64,000 nt of DNA. Source: Natrarchaeobaculum aegyptiacum (GTDB lineage: Archaea; Halobacteriota; Halobacteria; Halobacteriales; Natrialbaceae). Under the pieces are notes generated by a model. It made no database searches. It was given only the letters and a program-made list of their open reading frames with translations, and had not been told where the DNA came from. Of this stretch, positions 17,424 to 26,572 are shown piece after piece. Position numbers and translations under genes: made by a program. Location of the stretch: the NCBI RefSeq assembly GCF_002156705.1, contig NZ_CP019893.1:2790001-2854000 (forward strand), in the 5' to 3' direction. Each line of letters opens with the position of its first letter. The stretch's first letter is position 1.

Positions 17424-20400
17424 GCCGAGGGCGTGACCTGTCGAAGTTCGATCTGGAAGACGCTTCCCGCCGGTTCGTTGTCGTGGACGGACACCGTCCC
17501 GTCGTACTGGGAGACGATCGTGTCGACCAGATAGAGTCCGATTCCGGTCCCGGGGCTCGCGAGTCCCTTTTCCTCTTTTCCGAAGATGGCTTCCTTCCGA
17601 CTGTCGGGAATCCCCGGTCCGTTGTCGGCGATGGTGACCGTCACCGTCGACCCCGATTCCCGATCGGATCCCCCCTCGTCGTCACCGAACGACCCGGTCG
17701 TCGACACGGAGACCTCAACTTCCGGTTCCGCGCTGTCGTTGTGCTCGACGGCGTTGACCAGCACGTTGTCGAATACCGACTCGAGCATCCCATCGGCCGC
17801 CACGACGACGTCGGGGACCGCTTCGAGGCTGATCGACGCCTCGGGGTACTTCGAACGCAGGGAGTCGACCGACGATTCGAGGACGGGAGCCAGCGGGACC
17901 GCGTCGGTCTCGTCGGTTCCCTCGAGGAGCGTCTCCGTCAGTTCCCGGGCGGTCTTCGTCAATTCGATAGCTTCGTCGATCGCGCTCACCGCCTCCTCGA
18001 GATGGGGTTCGGCGGACTCGTCGACGTGGCCCTCGAGCATCTCGGCGCGACCGCGGGCGACCTGCATGTCGTTGCGAACGTCGTGACGGACCACCTGGTT
18101 GAGCAACTCGAGGGTGTCACGCTGGCGTTTCACGTCGGTCACGTTTCGTGAGTACCCGAGGACGGCCTTTTCGGTCGTCCCGGCGATCTCGAAGGGGATC
18201 TTCGTCGTCTCGAGAACGTGTGTGACGCCCTCGACGTCGGTGAACTCCTCTTCGACGTGGATCCGTTCCCCGGAGTCGATCACCCGTCGGTCGTCCGCCC
18301 GGAACTGCGCTGCCTCCGCGGGGGAAGGCAGGAGTTCCTCGTCGGTCTTGCCCTCGACCTGGTCACGCGGCTGCCCGTAGAGTTCGCTGACCGTCTGGTT
18401 CGCGAGGACGTACTCGCCGCTGCGTCGCTTCGCGTAGATCATCTCGGGCACGAGGTCGATCACCTGCCGGAGTTGCGTCCGCGCGCGGTCGAGTTCCCGC
18501 TCGCGGTCTTTTCGCTCGGTCACGTCTCGAGTCGTGACGAGGATTCCCGCGACCGCGTCGTCCTCGCGGCAGTTTCTGACGTTCGACTCGACCCAGCGCC
18601 AGTCGGACTCACAGTTCCGACACCGGAACCGGTATTCGACGGTGTCGGTGGCGTCGGGCTCGTCGAGGATTCCCTCGAGCGTCGATTCGACCTGGCTGAC
18701 GTCCTCCGGATGGACGTGCTCGAAGAGCGATGCGCCGACGAGGTCGTCGACCTCGCACCCGAGCACTCGCTGGGTCCCCGGGCTGGCGTACTCGACGATC
18801 TCACCGTCGAGGACGGTGATCGCGTCGGTCACGTTCTCGACGAAGGCCTTCCGCCGCTCGAGCTCGCGCTCTCGCTGCCGACGCTCGGTGACGTCCCGGG
18901 CGAGCGCGATGAACTGCGCCGTGCCCTCGTACTCGATCTTGCTTACCCACACCTCGACGGGGAACGTCGACCCGTCTGCCCGACGGTGTTTCCCGTCGAG
19001 TTTGAGGACCGAATCGAGCGGCGCGTCGGTCCAGAGCGATTCGAGGTCGTCGGGGTCGATTCCGACCTCGAACTCCTCGACGGTCATCGACTCGAGAGTC
19101 TCCCGATCGTAGCCGAGACTCTCCCGGAGCGTCCGGTTCGTCTCGAGGACGTTCCCCTCGCGGTCGTGGACCACGACCGCGTCCGGCGACCGGTCGAAGA
19201 GAAAGCGGAGCCGTTCGGTGGTCGCTGCAAGCTCTGCTTTCGCCTGCTCGCGTTCGGTAACGTCCTGGACGATTCCGTCGACGTAGAGGTCGTCTTCGTC
19301 GTCGACGCGCTGGATCGCCGTGACCGAACCGAAGAAAGCGTCACCCGCCAGCGTCTCGAGTTCGACGATCGCGTTCTCGACTCGTCCCTGCGCGGCCAGG
19401 TCCTCGACGATCGCCTCCCAGCGCCCGGGATCGCGACACAGCTCCCCGAGTTCGCGCTCGCAGATCGTCGCGGTCGAATCGGCGTCGAACATCTCGACCA
19501 CTGCGGGGTTGACCTCCCGGAACCGACCGCTCTCGGCGGTGATTCGGAACACGCCGACCGGGACGTTGTCGACGATCTCCTCGTAGCGCTCCAGCCGCCG
19601 CTCGTACCGCCGACGGTCGAGTTCGTGACCGATCCAGCGAGCGAGGGCCTGAACGGTCGATCGCTGGGCCTCGAGCACCAGTTCGTCCCGCGACTCCGGG
19701 CCCGCGAAACAGACCGTGCCGGTGACCGTTCCGCCGACGACGATTCGTGCGCCGATGTAACAGCGATAGCCGAACCGATTGGTTGCCGGGTCTCCGGCCC
19801 ACGTCTCGTCGGTCTCGGTGTCGTCGACGACGATCGGCTCGTCTCGTTCGATCGTCCGCCGGCAGAACGTCTCCTCGAGCGGGTCGACCTGTCCCTCTTC
19901 GAGCGACGGATCGCCCGTCGCGGCGACGATCTCCTGTGTACCCGCCTCCTCGTCGATTTCGGTCACGTATCCGACGGGAAACTCGAGGTGCTCGGTCCCG
20001 ATCTCGAGCAGTCGCTCGAGCTTTTCGCGGGTGGACCGGGTCGCGTCGCTCATCGACTCGTGTAGCGCAGAGAGCGTGTCCGCCGAACGCTCGAGCTGGT
20101 CTTCGACCCGTCGGCGGTCGGTAACGTCTCGCTGGATGGCGACGAACCCCTCGATCTCGCCGTCGTCGCTGCTACCGCCAGCCTCGCTGTCGACGATCGG
20201 CGCGACGAGCTGGTGTGCGTGGTACAGCGTCCCGTCACGGCGGGCGTTGACGATCTCTTCTTCCCACATCTCCCCCTCGAGGATCGCGTTCCACATTCGC
20301 TCGTAGTACGCCCGACCCTGTTCGCCCGACTTGAGGATCCGCGGCGTTCGACCGATCGCCTCGGCAGCCGAATAGCCCGTCAACTCCTCGAACGCCGGAT

Positions 20401-20884
20401 TCACGTACTCGATAGTTCCCTCCCGGTCGGTCACGACGACCGCGTCGGCCGCGTGCTCGAGTGCTCGCTGGGACCGCTCGAGAGCCCGCACCCGGCGACG
20501 GGTTCCTGAAGCCGTGACCGCTCGCTCGAGTCGGTGAGCGAGTCGGTCACCGGGCTCGAGGTCCGAAAGCCGGAGGCAGTCGGTCGCCCCCGCGCCGAAC
20601 GCCATCTCGAGCGTCGGTTCGTCGAAGGACTCGGCGACGATCACCACCGGAACGGAGCGCGTTCGTTCCTCGACCCCCTCGAGGAATCCATCGACAGCGT
20701 CGACGCCCTCGCGGGAACAGACGACACAGTCGTACGACGCCGTCTCGAGGATCTCGAGTGCACGCCCAGCAGTATCGGCCGTCGAGACGACGAACGAACC
20801 GGCCGTCGCTGGTTCCTCGAGCGCGTCGGTGACAGCCCCGCGGGCCCGTCCATCAGCGACGACGAGTGCGTCGATGGAACTCAT
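17417..20884 (-). CDS. Multi-PAS/GAF sensor histidine kinase with degenerate receiver
   Basis: Soluble 1155-residue sensor kinase. Order of domains: receiver-like domain (1-125), PAS (about 138-255), GAF (280-425), PAS (432-545), PAS (553-668), PAS (678-790), PAS (800-918), dimerisation and phosphoacceptor domain with His934 in [10 protein letters not shown], and HATPase with a VNAVEH N-box, DNGPGIP and the GTGIGLYLV loop. The receiver-like domain has CVVCSREGV where the phosphorylated Asp normally lies, so it cannot be phosphorylated in the usual way. No membrane segments are seen, so it probably senses cytoplasmic ligands or redox state. A TATA box lies about 28 bases before the ATG. A TnpB element ends just upstream of that promoter. 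Confidence 0.85.
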   Translation of the reverse strand: MSSIDALVVADGRARGAVTDALEEPATAGSFVVSTADTAGRALEILETASYDCVVCSREGVDAVDGFLEGVEERTRSVPVVIVAESFDEPTLEMAFGAGATDCLRLSDLEPGDRLAHRLERAVTASGTRRRVRALERSQRALEHAADAVVVTDREGTIEYVNPAFEELTGYSAAEAIGRTPRILKSGEQGRAYYERMWNAILEGEMWEEEIVNARRDGTLYHAHQLVAPIVDSEAGGSSDDGEIEGFVAIQRDVTDRRRVEDQLERSADTLSALHESMSDATRSTREKLERLLEIGTEHLEFPVGYVTEIDEEAGTQEIVAATGDPSLEEGQVDPLEETFCRRTIERDEPIVVDDTETDETWAGDPATNRFGYRCYIGARIVVGGTVTGTVCFAGPESRDELVLEAQRSTVQALARWIGHELDRRRYERRLERYEEIVDNVPVGVFRITAESGRFREVNPAVVEMFDADSTATICERELGELCRDPGRWEAIVEDLAAQGRVENAIVELETLAGDAFFGSVTAIQRVDDEDDLYVDGIVQDVTEREQAKAELAATTERLRFLFDRSPDAVVVHDREGNVLETNRTLRESLGYDRETLESMTVEEFEVGIDPDDLESLWTDAPLDSVLKLDGKHRRADGSTFPVEVWVSKIEYEGTAQFIALARDVTERRQRERELERRKAFVENVTDAITVLDGEIVEYASPGTQRVLGCEVDDLVGASLFEHVHPEDVSQVESTLEGILDEPDATDTVEYRFRCRNCESDWRWVESNVRNCREDDAVAGILVTTRDVTERKDRERELDRARTQLRQVIDLVPEMIYAKRRSGEYVLANQTVSELYGQPRDQVEGKTDEELLPSPAEAAQFRADDRRVIDSGERIHVEEEFTDVEGVTHVLETTKIPFEIAGTTEKAVLGYSRNVTDVKRQRDTLELLNQVVRHDVRNDMQVARGRAEMLEGHVDESAEPHLEEAVSAIDEAIELTKTARELTETLLEGTDETDAVPLAPVLESSVDSLRSKYPEASISLEAVPDVVVAADGMLESVFDNVLVNAVEHNDSAEPEVEVSVSTTGSFGDDEGGSDRESGSTVTVTIADNGPGIPDSRKEAIFGKEEKGLASPGTGIGLYLVDTIVSQYDGTVSVHDNEPAGSVFQIELRQVTPSAE

Positions 20885-20907
20885 TCACGGTACACGTCTT
20901 TGCCTTT

Positions 20908-20917
20908 CGATATATGA
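20908..20917 (-). promoter_or_regulatory. TATA element of the sensor kinase gene
   Basis: TCATATATCG on the minus strand is centred about 28 bases before the kinase ATG, as expected for a leaderless transcript. The right end of the TnpB element lies only about ten bases farther upstream, so the upstream BRE and activator region were replaced by element sequence. Confidence 0.6.
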
Positions 20918-20977
20918 GACTGTCGGTGAACTACCCCATTCGCTCACCGCTGACGCGGTTCGCTCCTTGAGGGTAGC

Positions 20978-21026
20978 GTGAGACCGGAGGTCTCACGGAC
21001 CATGCGAACGGGCGCTTCGCGCCCGT
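20978..21026. repeat. Double-hairpin unit a (in right-end stem loop)
   Basis: Two perfect palindromes: GTGAGACC/GGTCTCAC (20978-20996) and ACGGGCGC/GCGCCCGT (21008-21026), 11 bases apart. They sit in the loop of the element's right-end stem. Confidence 0.7.
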
Positions 21027-21058
21027 GAACAGATGGGGCTTCCTGTTTCCACGACGTT

Positions 21059-21097
21059 GTCAGACTACGTCTGACAGCCCGTGAGATGTAATCTCAC
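21059..21097. repeat. Double-hairpin unit b (spans tnpB stop)
   Basis: GTCAGAC/GTCTGAC (21059-21075), a 5-base spacer, then GTGAGAT/ATCTCAC (21081-21097). The first palindrome contains the tnpB stop codon, so the last residues of TnpB are encoded by this insertion. Confidence 0.7.
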
Positions 21098-22379
21098 GAA
21101 CGCGCTTTGCAGATACGGACGTATCCACAGGGAGCGCAGTCTCCACAGGCGTTCGAAAATCGCTGCGCGATTTTCGTAGCCCATCAGAACCGACAGGTTC
21201 TGAGGACGTTGCTTCGGAGTGACCCACTCCTACTTCTTCGAGACCGCGAGAAAGGATGTTCCACGCCGTCGCAAAATCGCACGCGATTTTGCTGCCCGTC
21301 AGACGTAGTCTGACGACCGCATTCGCGTCCCTGTCCGCCTCGAACGCGCACGAAGGACACGAGTGTTCACGAACCCACAGCGGTTTGTCCGTCTTGACAC
21401 CGCAGGACGCACACTCCTTCGTCGTATCTTTCGGATCAACCGCGACGAAGTGCGTTCCTTCGTGCCCGCACTTGTATTCGAGCATCCGGAGGAACGTCCC
21501 CCACGCCGCGCCTGCTCGGTTCCGTGAGTTACCGGGGAGTTCGACCAGCCCCTTCGCGTCCAAATCCTCAACGGCCACCAAGTCGTACTCGGTGGCGTAG
21601 TAGTTCGACAACTTGTGAAGGAAGTCGCGCCGCTTTCGCTTGAGATCGGCGTGTCGCTCGGCCACAACTCGGCACTGTTCCTCCCAATTCGCAGAGCCGT
21701 GTTCCTTCCGTGAGAGATCGCGCTGGGCGCGTTCGAGGCGTTCGCGCTCGGCGCTGAAGTCAGGACTCTCGATGGCGTACCCATCGGTGTCGTGGGCGTA
21801 CTTGAGAATCCCCACGTCGATACCAACCACCTTCTCGGGCGTCTCTGGTTTTTCAGGTGTGTTTTCCCCAACGTCGATGCCGAACGTGGCGTACCACTCG
21901 CCCGTGGGTTCCTGCTTGACCGTGACCTGTTTGATGGTCGCACTCTCGGGGATGTCTCGGTGGAGGTGGATCGGGATTTCACCGATCTTGCTCAACCACA
22001 GGACAGGCCGACCACTCGTATTCTTGAGTTTGAAGCCGGACTGATTGTAGGTGAACGAACGGTACTCTCGGGGCGGCTTCCACTTGAGCATCCCCACGGC
22101 GCGTCCGTTCTCCTTCTGCGCTTTGAGCGTGGAGAGGTTGTCGTAGACGCGCTTGACGACCATCTGGAGAACTTTCGAGTGAACGTCCCCGAGGTCGTCC
22201 CACCACGATTTGAGGTCGGGGAGCTGCCCCTGCACCTCGTAGCGGGTGGGAATGTCGTCTGCGTCGTTGAGTTTGTAGAGGACGTGGTTGGAGAGTTGCC
22301 TACAGGTATCGACATGGTGCAGAAGCGTCTCGGTGAGGACTTCCGGTGGGTCGAGTCGATACCTGTAGTTGTACTGCAT
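21060..22379 (-). CDS. tnpB: RNA-guided nuclease TnpB with in-frame palindromic inserts
   Basis: IS200/IS605-type TnpB, the omega-RNA-guided DNA nuclease ancestral to Cas12. The RuvC residues are present: Asp188 (VVGIDVGILKYA), Glu271 (VAVEDLDAKG) and Asp351 in ADRDANA. The zinc ribbon has CASC (323-326) and CPSC (341-344). Unusually, the conserved run NA-AWNIL right after the last catalytic Asp is split by about 17 extra residues (355-371), and a further block of about 19 residues follows GHSEAT before PVETALPVD. Both blocks, and the last residues, are encoded by double-hairpin DNA. The frame stays open, but insertion near the catalytic Asp may reduce activity. Length is 439 residues. Confidence 0.85.
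   Translation of the reverse strand: MQYNYRYRLDPPEVLTETLLHHVDTCRQLSNHVLYKLNDADDIPTRYEVQGQLPDLKSWWDDLGDVHSKVLQMVVKRVYDNLSTLKAQKENGRAVGMLKWKPPREYRSFTYNQSGFKLKNTSGRPVLWLSKIGEIPIHLHRDIPESATIKQVTVKQEPTGEWYATFGIDVGENTPEKPETPEKVVGIDVGILKYAHDTDGYAIESPDFSAERERLERAQRDLSRKEHGSANWEEQCRVVAERHADLKRKRRDFLHKLSNYYATEYDLVAVEDLDAKGLVELPGNSRNRAGAAWGTFLRMLEYKCGHEGTHFVAVDPKDTTKECASCGVKTDKPLWVREHSCPSCAFEADRDANAVVRLRLTGSKIACDFATAWNILSRGLEEVGVGHSEATSSEPVGSDGLRKSRSDFRTPVETALPVDTSVSAKRVREITSHGLSDVV
21154..21203. repeat. Double-hairpin unit c (in tnpB)
   Basis: CGAAAATCGC/GCGATTTTCG (21154-21176) with a 3-base loop, a 7-base spacer, then TCAGAACC/GGTTCTGA (21184-21203). It encodes the extra block between GHSEAT and PVETALPVD in TnpB. 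Confidence 0.8.
21271..21314. repeat. Double-hairpin unit d (in tnpB)
   Basis: GCAAAATCGC/GCGATTTTGC (21271-21292), a 5-base spacer, then GTCAGAC/GTCTGAC (21298-21314). It encodes the extra block that splits the conserved NA-AWNIL run just after the last RuvC Asp. Its first stem is nearly the same as that of unit c and its second matches unit b. Confidence 0.8.
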
Positions 22380-22475
22380 CTATGACTCTCGTTCTTCGAT
22401 AAGTTCGTCCAATTTCTCTTGAACGAACGAGGAGAGATTCAGGTGGTTCTGCTGAATCCACTCCCTACTGCGCTA
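22380..22475 (-). pseudogene. 3' remnant of a small gene before tnpB
   Basis: On the minus strand a frame reads SREWIQQNHLNLSSFVQEKL, then DELIEERES and a stop that abuts the tnpB start codon by one base. It looks like the C-terminal helix of a ribbon-helix-helix-type protein. Upstream, a stop codon and a further palindromic stretch (22475-22507, with TTCGCTCC and TTGAGG) interrupt it, so no intact start remains. Confidence 0.4.
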
Positions 22476-22492
22476 CTCAGTCGCTTCGCTCC

Positions 22493-22523
<31 letters not shown>

Positions 22524-22635
22524 GCCTAATTCCAGTTAAAATCGCTCGGCGGAAATCAGCGACTCTCGTGTCACCACACAGCGCCTGTATTGTGGATACC
22601 CCTGACACGATATCGAAACGGTTTCTCGACTCCCG

Positions 22636-22842
22636 TTATCGGTCGGTGACGATCGACTGGACGTGTCCGACGACGCCAGATTTGCGTTCGACTCGCGGAC
22701 CGTCTGGATCGTCTTCGTACACCGTCGCGACTTCGCCGACGAGAGGCTCCTGATCCGTCGATTCAACGTCCTGATCTCCCTGAACGATCTCTACGGTGAC
22801 TCCCTGTCGGAGTTCTTCGGCGGTTGGACGGTCGATTGACAT
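22636..22842 (-). CDS. DUF2196 (YwbE-like) protein
   Basis: A 68-residue protein matching the small beta-barrel family DUF2196, known in Bacillus as YwbE. The pattern is AEELRQGVTVEIVQGDQDV, LVGEVATVYEDDPDGPRVER and SGVVGHVQSIV. Function is unknown; an RNA-binding KOW-like fold has been suggested by similarity of pattern, which I treat as inference. It is divergent from gfcR. Confidence 0.7.
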   Translation of the reverse strand: MSIDRPTAEELRQGVTVEIVQGDQDVESTDQEPLVGEVATVYEDDPDGPRVERKSGVVGHVQSIVTDR

Positions 22843-23012
22843 CGGTCGATCTCCACGCTGTACGGCGAAAGTGTCCGTGCCTGCAAACGCGCACGACCGT
22901 GGGGATGACCGTGACACCGTCCGATCGCCCTCGAACCACCCCGCACGATCGTGCTCACCGATCACATGGAACCGATCGAAATATCCATGCTTGTGGAATC
23001 GTGGATACCAGT

Positions 23013-23723
23013 ATGAACCGCGCGGAGAAGGCTGCCCTTCAGCTACGTGCCGTCGACGTCTTGCGGATGCGCAAGGAGACCCGGACCTACGACGAACTCG
23101 CCGCCGAGACCGGCCTCCCCGCCGGCGACCTCAACCGCTACGTCAACGGGCACGTTCTCCCCGGTACCGACCGCGCCCGGGAAATCGTCGAGGACCTCGG
23201 TCGATCGGCCCTGACCGACGAACTCGAGGCGCGCATCCGGGTCGACGAGGAGGGCTACGTCGACACGACGGGCACCGTCTTCGACCAGCCGCTGCTCGAC
23301 CTCGCCGCACCCGTCGTCGCGAACGCTTTCGACTTCGAGCGTCCCGACGTGGTGTTGACCGCGGCGACCGACGGGATCACCGTCGCCGCCGCGCTCGCGA
23401 GCTACTACGGTACCCGCTGTGTCTTCGCGAAAAAACGCAAGGAGACCGCCGTCGAGGAGTTCATCGAAGCCCGTGAGCGCCTCGAGTCGGGCATTCAGCT
23501 CACCTACTACCTGCCGACGTCTGCGATCGACCCCGGCTCGACGGTGCTCGTCGTCGACGACCTGATCCGGTCGGGCGAGACCCAGGAACTCCTCCTCGAC
23601 ATCGTCGAGGCTGCCGACGCCGAGGTCGGCGGCGTCTTCGCGCTCATTTCGGCCGGCGACGACGGCATCGAACGCGCACGCGATCGGACCAACGCGCCGG
23701 TCGGTGCGCTCGTCACGATCTGA
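23013..23723 (+). CDS. gfcR: Transcriptional regulator GfcR (phosphoribosyltransferase fold)
   Basis: Haloarchaeal regulator GfcR, which controls genes of glucose and fructose catabolism. It pairs an N-terminal helix-turn-helix-like segment (YDELAAETGLPAGDLNRYVN, residues 29-48) with an orotate-phosphoribosyltransferase-type domain carrying the PRPP loop VLVVDDLIRSGETQ. It lacks clear pyrimidine-synthesis context. At 236 residues it is slightly longer than related proteins. The start ATG follows an AT-rich GAAATATCC stretch about 30 bases upstream. Confusion with PyrE is common in annotation; the N-terminal domain argues for GfcR. Confidence 0.8.
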   Translation: MNRAEKAALQLRAVDVLRMRKETRTYDELAAETGLPAGDLNRYVNGHVLPGTDRAREIVEDLGRSALTDELEARIRVDEEGYVDTTGTVFDQPLLDLAAPVVANAFDFERPDVVLTAATDGITVAAALASYYGTRCVFAKKRKETAVEEFIEARERLESGIQLTYYLPTSAIDPGSTVLVVDDLIRSGETQELLLDIVEAADAEVGGVFALISAGDDGIERARDRTNAPVGALVTI

Positions 23724-23993
23724 ATCGGCGGTGGGCTTGCCTCCGACATTTTCGACGATCGACGACATCCGGTTCAGAACGAACGATCATTGACGATCTT
23801 CTGCAGACCGTTCCAGTTTTCAAACGATCGTCCGTTCTCCGCTGCTGTGGCCGCGTTGTTACACTTGAACCTCCAATCCGATCGCTGTTGTTCCAATCGA
23901 GACGCACCGCCTGCCGTCGAAAATCGTGGTACTGGGTAGCAAATTATTAATCATTAGGTTTATGGTGGTCGCCCTGTTCCGTTGGGATACGCC
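23724..23993. other. Intergenic stretch with mamA promoter
   Basis: No gene seen. The right part has AAATTATTAATCATTAGG (about 23941-23958), an AT-rich TATA region some 40-50 bases before the mutase ATG, suggesting a short leader or an upstream start codon (TTG at 23982). Confidence 0.4.
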
Positions 23994-24443
23994 ATGACGA
24001 AGACAGTCATCCTCGGCGTGATCGGATCCGACGCCCACGTCGTCGGGATCACGATCCTGGAACGCGCGTTCGAGGCAGCCGGATTCGACGTCGTCAACCT
24101 CGGGGTCCAGACCTCCCAGCAGGATTTCGCCGACGCCGCGATCGACCACGACGCCGAGGCAGTACTCGTCTCGTCACTCTACGGCCACGCAAAACAGGAC
24201 TGTGAGGGCTTCCACGAACTCCTCCTCGAGGAGGGGCTCGAGGACGTCACCACCTACATCGGTGGGAACCTCGCGGTCGGCCAGGACGACTTCGAGGAGA
24301 CCCGACGTTTCTTCCGTAACCTCGGTTTCGACCGGGTCTTCGACTCCGAGACCGACCCCGAAGAGGCCATCGAGGCCCTCCAGGCCGACCTCGACATGCG
24401 CTCGAGCGAGGACGAACGCGAGCGCAAGACGATCGAGGCCTGA
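23994..24443 (+). CDS. mamA: Methylaspartate mutase S subunit
   Basis: Small B12-binding subunit of glutamate mutase (GlmS/MamA), which interconverts glutamate and methylaspartate in the methylaspartate cycle used by many haloarchaea to assimilate acetyl-CoA. The cobalamin motif is visible as Asp13-x-His15-x-x-Gly18 in GSDAHVVG, with the later conserved SSLYGHAKQDC and YIGGNLAVGQ segments. Length, 149 residues, is normal. Its usual partners, the large E subunit and methylaspartate ammonia-lyase, do not follow here; the next gene is on the other strand. It must pair with a subunit encoded elsewhere. Confidence 0.85.
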   Translation: MTKTVILGVIGSDAHVVGITILERAFEAAGFDVVNLGVQTSQQDFADAAIDHDAEAVLVSSLYGHAKQDCEGFHELLLEEGLEDVTTYIGGNLAVGQDDFEETRRFFRNLGFDRVFDSETDPEEAIEALQADLDMRSSEDERERKTIEA

Positions 24444-24586
24444 CGGGAACTGCTGTTTTCGATACGGTCACTGTCGACGGTGAGAGCCACAGCGGTTGCT
24501 CTCTGCCGACCAACGACCGACTGGAGATACGACTCTCAGCGGTGCTCGAGAGGCTCCTGAGAAGGGACAGCCGACCGATTCCGGCG

Positions 24587-25021
24587 TTATCGAACGATCG
24601 TCACCGGCACCGGCGACCGACGGGCGACCGTTTCCGCGACGCTTCCGAGGAGAATTCGACTCGCGCCAGTTCGGCCGTGACTCCCGATCGCAACGTGGTC
24701 GACGTCGTGGTCTGCGGCGTAGTCGACGATCGACCGTGAGACGCTCCCGATCACCTGTTCGGTCTCGAGGTCACAGTCCATCGTTGCCGCCGTCTCGGTT
24801 GCGTCCTCGAGCACCTGCTCGGCGAGGTCTTCGTGGTGTTTTCTGATCTGGTCGTAGTTGGCCATCGTGCCGCCCTCGATCCCTGTTGCGCCGTAGAAGT
24901 CCCCCGGATCGACCACGTGCAACGCCGTGATCTGTGCCTCGGGATACTCCCGGCAGGCGAACTCGATGGCTTTGGTAGACTGCTCTGAATCGTCGACCGG
25001 GACGAGTACGTGTGATGTCAT
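24587..25021 (-). CDS. Universal stress protein (UspA)
   Basis: Single-domain UspA protein, 144 residues. It begins HVLVPVDDSEQSTKAIEFAC and ends with the ATP-binding signature region GSHGRTGASRILLGSVAETV, which has the G-2x-G-9x-G-S pattern. It probably binds ATP and dimerises. The substrate or process is unknown; haloarchaea carry dozens of such genes. Confidence 0.85.
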   Translation of the reverse strand: MTSHVLVPVDDSEQSTKAIEFACREYPEAQITALHVVDPGDFYGATGIEGGTMANYDQIRKHHEDLAEQVLEDATETAATMDCDLETEQVIGSVSRSIVDYAADHDVDHVAIGSHGRTGASRILLGSVAETVARRSPVPVTIVR

Positions 25022-25114
25022 AGACTCGGCTACGGCACTCCGGGAGTTAAGTCCACGCCAAATCGCGAGTCGCTGAAAAGTGTCCGCGTGATCGCTCGAG
25101 CGAGTGCTGGACCG

Positions 25115-25705
25115 TTACTTCGCGCCGCCTTTGCCGCCGTTGTTCGACGGACGGACCTTTTCTGCGCCTTTGCCGCGGGTGCGCAGGCCACGGTTGTCCT
25201 TCCCGGCGTTGGTCAGGCCGCGGAACGCGCGGTTGGTCTGGGCGTCGTCACAGATCCAGTTCAGGTCGTCGTCGTTCTGGATCGCCGGGTGGTTCGGATC
25301 CACGAGGATCACTTCGAACCACTTCTGGCTACCGTCTTCACCGACCCAGTAGCTGTTGAGCACCTCGAGGTTCGGGTACTTGCGGGCGACGCGCTCTTCG
25401 CCGATGCGCTGGATGTTCTTGCGTCGACCGATGCGGTTGACGCCCTGACGCTTGGTTCGGCGACCGGCCGTGAACCGCTCTTTGCGCGCCGTCCCTTTTC
25501 GAACGGCGACGCGAGCGACGACGATGCCCTGTTTGGCCTTGTAGCCGAGTTCACGGGCCTTGTCGAGGCGCGTCGGACGATCGATGCGCTCGATGGCACC
25601 CTGTTTGCGCCACTCCTGTTTGCGCTGCCACTGCAGTTCCGCGAGCTTGCCGTCGCCTGGGTTCTTCCAGGCATCCTTGATGTGTGAGTAGAAGCTCTTT
25701 GCCAT
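25115..25705 (-). CDS. rpl15e: 50S ribosomal protein L15e
   Basis: Archaeal/eukaryotic large-subunit protein L15e, 196 residues, binding 23S rRNA. Family segments include [15 protein letters not shown] at the start, the central [20 protein letters not shown] and the [14 protein letters not shown] strand, and the end is basic (RGLRTRGKG). It is basic, unlike most neighbours, as expected for rRNA binding. It seems monocistronic. Confidence 0.95.
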   Translation of the reverse strand: MAKSFYSHIKDAWKNPGDGKLAELQWQRKQEWRKQGAIERIDRPTRLDKARELGYKAKQGIVVARVAVRKGTARKERFTAGRRTKRQGVNRIGRRKNIQRIGEERVARKYPNLEVLNSYWVGEDGSQKWFEVILVDPNHPAIQNDDDLNWICDDAQTNRAFRGLTNAGKDNRGLRTRGKGAEKVRPSNNGGKGGAK

Positions 25706-26281
25706 AGCTATCTCCCGCGGGCGTTTCGTGGTTCAATCCCACTCTGGGATCACATCCCGACCTGTGGCGGCTCGTGCCGAACCCGAACAGGTGCCCGCTG
25801 GCGCCCGCGACCCAGCGAGTCTACACTGCAGTACCCAGGTCTCGAGTAAAAGCCCTTCGAAGGCCATCTGTATGCGCCACTGTGACACTCCTCTCGGGGC
25901 TGTATCGGTCTTCAAGCTCCTGCGGCTCCGAACGAGACGGGTGGGAACTCTCGCTCTCACCGACCGTCAGCACTCTCCCGAGCACGACAGCCGTGTGGTT
26001 CGGAAACGAACGGAGAGTGAGTACTGCACCTCGAGCGAACGGTGTGTGGCCCATTCGGCTGGAACGATAGTCACCTCGGTGAATACCGTCACCGACGAGC
26101 CTCGCTCGGACTCGCTCACCGACACTCCGCGAGGAGCTGAACACTGTCGCCAGCGGCGCGGATCCACGCGTCGGTCTGATCGTTCACTGCCATTCCACAT
26201 CGGCACCAGTTGTTAAGATAGGGGGTGGAGATAATAATCTTGATTATGTTCTGGTGGATTGGTGGCATCACTGTGTCGACG
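25706..26281. other. Long intergenic stretch
   Basis: I find no convincing gene over about 575 bases. Frames open here give arginine and serine-rich products typical of shadow reading. The right end holds AGATAATAATCTTGATTATG (about 26231-26250), an AT-rich promoter for what follows. Confidence 0.4.
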
Positions 26282-26572
26282 ATGCCAGTTGAAGTTGTGC
26301 CACTCGAGGACGGATATCGGTCCGGAACACGTCGTATCTCGTTCCTCCGTGACCCGGGCGTGGATGGGAAAGCGACCCACACCGTCTTTCCGACTCGGCT
26401 GGCCGATCGAACGGGTGAGCAGATCGCCGAAGACCACTGGTTCCGTGCCACGACGGTCTCGTGCTGGCACGGCAACGATCGAGGGGAGTGGGCGGCACTT
26501 GCGTCGTCCCGGGCCAGACGCCGCTCTCTCGTCGATAGATTGGTCGACACCGATGATGAAGGCGGATTCTGA
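26282..26572 (+). CDS. Possible 96-residue hypothetical protein
   Basis: A frame starting at ATG (PVEVVPLEDGYRSGTRRIS) located about 35 bases after an AT-rich promoter. It ends 20 bases inside the start of the flavoprotein gene, an overlap that would couple the two. Composition is less acidic than usual and I recognise no domain, so it may instead be a leader with no product. Confidence 0.35.
   Translation: MPVEVVPLEDGYRSGTRRISFLRDPGVDGKATHTVFPTRLADRTGEQIAEDHWFRATTVSCWHGNDRGEWAALASSRARRRSLVDRLVDTDDEGGF

Noticed and set aside
18218-20065. 615-residue frame on the plus strand inside the sensor kinase
   Set aside because: It is the complement of PAS and GAF coding sequence and has no recognisable domain, so it is a shadow.
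25730-25755. tRNA T-arm-like sequence (GTGG, TTCAATC loop, CCAC) upstream of rpl15e
   Set aside because: The rest of a tRNA would overlap the L15e start and no acceptor or anticodon arm is found.
25821-26144. 107-residue frame in the long gap after rpl15e
   Set aside because: Arg/Ser-rich product without acidic bias or motif, no promoter, and equal open frames on the other strand.
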